DNA of 64,000 nt from Triglochin maritima. Lineage: Eukaryota; Streptophyta; Magnoliopsida; Alismatales; Juncaginaceae. Under the pieces are notes generated by a model, which searched no databases, had not been told where the DNA came from, and worked only from the letters and a program-made list of their open reading frames with translations. Made by a program: the position numbers and the translations under genes. The stretch lies in assembly GCA_963682175.1 (NCBI GenBank), contig OY821793.1, positions 26,123,493 to 26,187,492 of the forward strand, read 5' to 3'. Shown here piece after piece: positions 63,501 through 64,000 of this stretch (its first letter is position 1; each line of letters opens with the position of its first letter).

Positions 63501-64000
63501 GCACTGCAAGGCAACAACCTTGGGCAACCGAGCACGTCGAAGAGCAACGTCCACAGGCACCTTGGTCTTTGCCCACGAGCAACCCCCATTTCACCTACAA
63601 GTGCGCTTTCACTTCCAAACGTGTTTTGGAAGCGAATGCCGCAGGCCACTGCCGCGAGCACACACTAGGCCCTAGCGTGGCGCTGACACGCCAACTATGA
63701 CAACACTAGGCTAGTGTCCATCGCCCGACCGCCAAATCACTCCGAGATGGGTGCGCCTCGTAGATAACGCGGATGGATATGTGGGGTCCTAAGTTCCATA
63801 AACCGTGGTTGGGCCGCCTAAAGACCACTTAGAAACTACGTGTGGGGCTGGCCACATGCCATGCGTGGAGCTGGCCAAAGGCCACTCCGTCGCCACCCTG
63901 CAGGCCAACACCAAATCGGCTGCGCCTCGAGCATCCGACCTCCAAATCGAGAGTTCTAACTTGCATCACGTAGATCATTCATCCCTCTAACTGACCCTAA
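57581..64000. repeat. Satellite subfamily V (monomers 62 tail to 69)
   Basis: Monomers start at 57885, 58796, 59707, 60618, 61529, 62440 and 63351, and the last is cut by the window end. Diagnostic variants are CATGGAATTCCAAACG, which creates an EcoRI site every 911 bp from 57904, plus AGTGCACTGCAAGG, GACAAAAGATGCGGCACC, CCATGCGTGG, which destroys the central MluI palindrome, and CCCTCTAACTGACC. The copies differ from each other at only a few positions that I could find, making this the most homogeneous part of the window. The left edge is gradual: the tail of the copy starting 56974 already has GCCATGCG and TAGATCATTC. Confidence 0.9.
57885..63350. repeat. Trimeric higher-order repeat in subfamily V (2 x 2,733 bp)
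   Basis: Three private substitutions recur at exactly 2,733 bp: T to A at 58742 and 61475 (CACCAAAGG), C to A at 59442 and 62175 (GACCATAAAA) and C to A at 60308 and 63041 (CGAGAGTTC). I see no other differences between 57885-60617 and 60618-63350. The following copy breaks the phase: it carries the third variant one monomer later, at 63952. Confidence 0.9.

Larger units (their letters stand above)
1..64000. repeat. 911-bp satellite DNA array, ~69 tandem monomers
   Basis: The same ~911 bp sequence recurs head to tail across the whole window, always in one orientation. Taking CCCGCGGGCAACACCC as monomer start, starts fall at 1, 912, 1823, 2734 and so on to 63351; the last copy is cut by the window end. 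Nearly all spacings are 910-912 bp. The exceptions are 805 bp (copy starting 17306) and 900 bp (copies starting 50902 and 56074). Differences between copies are mostly single-base substitutions, many of them C/T, and single-base indels. One TTGCCCGCGGGCAA palindrome, one PstI site and usually one XhoI site occur per monomer. No gene is supported: every longer reading frame repeats once per monomer, overlaps others in different frames on both strands, and matches no family I recognise. Satellite identity is seen directly. A plant nuclear, heterochromatic or centromeric location is inference. Confidence 0.98.

Noticed and set aside
1..64000. Hundreds of open reading frames of 60-144 codons on both strands
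   Set aside because: They recur once per 911-bp monomer, overlap each other in several frames and strands, match no recognised domain, and gain or lose stops by single substitutions. They are shadows of a GC-rich satellite.
1..64000. CRISPR array or other prokaryotic repeat system
   Set aside because: The repeat unit is 911 bp with no short repeat-spacer alternation and no cas-like genes, and the interruption is an LTR with a 5-bp target duplication.

Overview
The window is almost entirely one satellite DNA array. About 69 head-to-tail copies of a ~911 bp, moderately GC-rich monomer lie in the same orientation from base 1 to base 64000. They are interrupted only once, by a 1,534 bp AT-rich insertion at 53635-55168. 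That insertion begins TG, ends CA, has 7-bp inverted ends and is flanked by a 5-bp target duplication (GGCAA), so it is best read as a solo LTR of a retrotransposon. A long homogeneous array of this kind plus an LTR-type insertion points to a eukaryotic nuclear genome, most probably a flowering plant, in a pericentromeric, centromeric, knob or subtelomeric block. I cannot name the species. No protein gene, rRNA, tRNA or CRISPR array is supported. The many open frames of 60-144 codons recur once per monomer on both strands and are by-products of a GC-rich repeat.

Layout, taking a monomer to start at the CCCGCGGGCAACACCC box. Subfamily I covers 1 to ~2.83 kb. Subfamily II (~2.83-17.3 kb) contains an alternating A/B dimer array (4.56-10.93 kb) set inside C/D dimers (11.84-16.40 kb). 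Subfamily III (~17.3-31.2 kb) opens with a monomer carrying a 106-bp internal deletion and contains two further dimer arrays (~17.8-21.5 and 26.06-30.86 kb). Subfamily I returns at 31.2-37.17 kb, and part of it matches the first 2.83 kb with one difference that I noticed. Subfamily IV (37.17-57.5 kb) has 912-bp monomers at its left edge, a 912-bp tandem duplication near 39-40 kb, and a four-monomer higher-order repeat whose second copy carries the LTR. Subfamily V (57.5-64 kb) is the most homogeneous part, has a new EcoRI site in every monomer from 57.9 kb on, and is organised as a 2,733 bp trimer.

At a smaller scale, the first ~320 bp of each monomer is built from three diverged ~105-115 bp subrepeats, so the 911 bp unit descends from a shorter tandem repeat. 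The remaining ~590 bp carries several short perfect palindromes. The window therefore records several layers of amplification: subrepeat, 911-bp monomer, dimer/trimer/tetramer, and a ~33.6 kb spaced reappearance of subfamily I. It also shows gene-conversion-like patches and one datable transposon insertion. The interest lies in array evolution and possible chromosome-structural function, not in encoded proteins.
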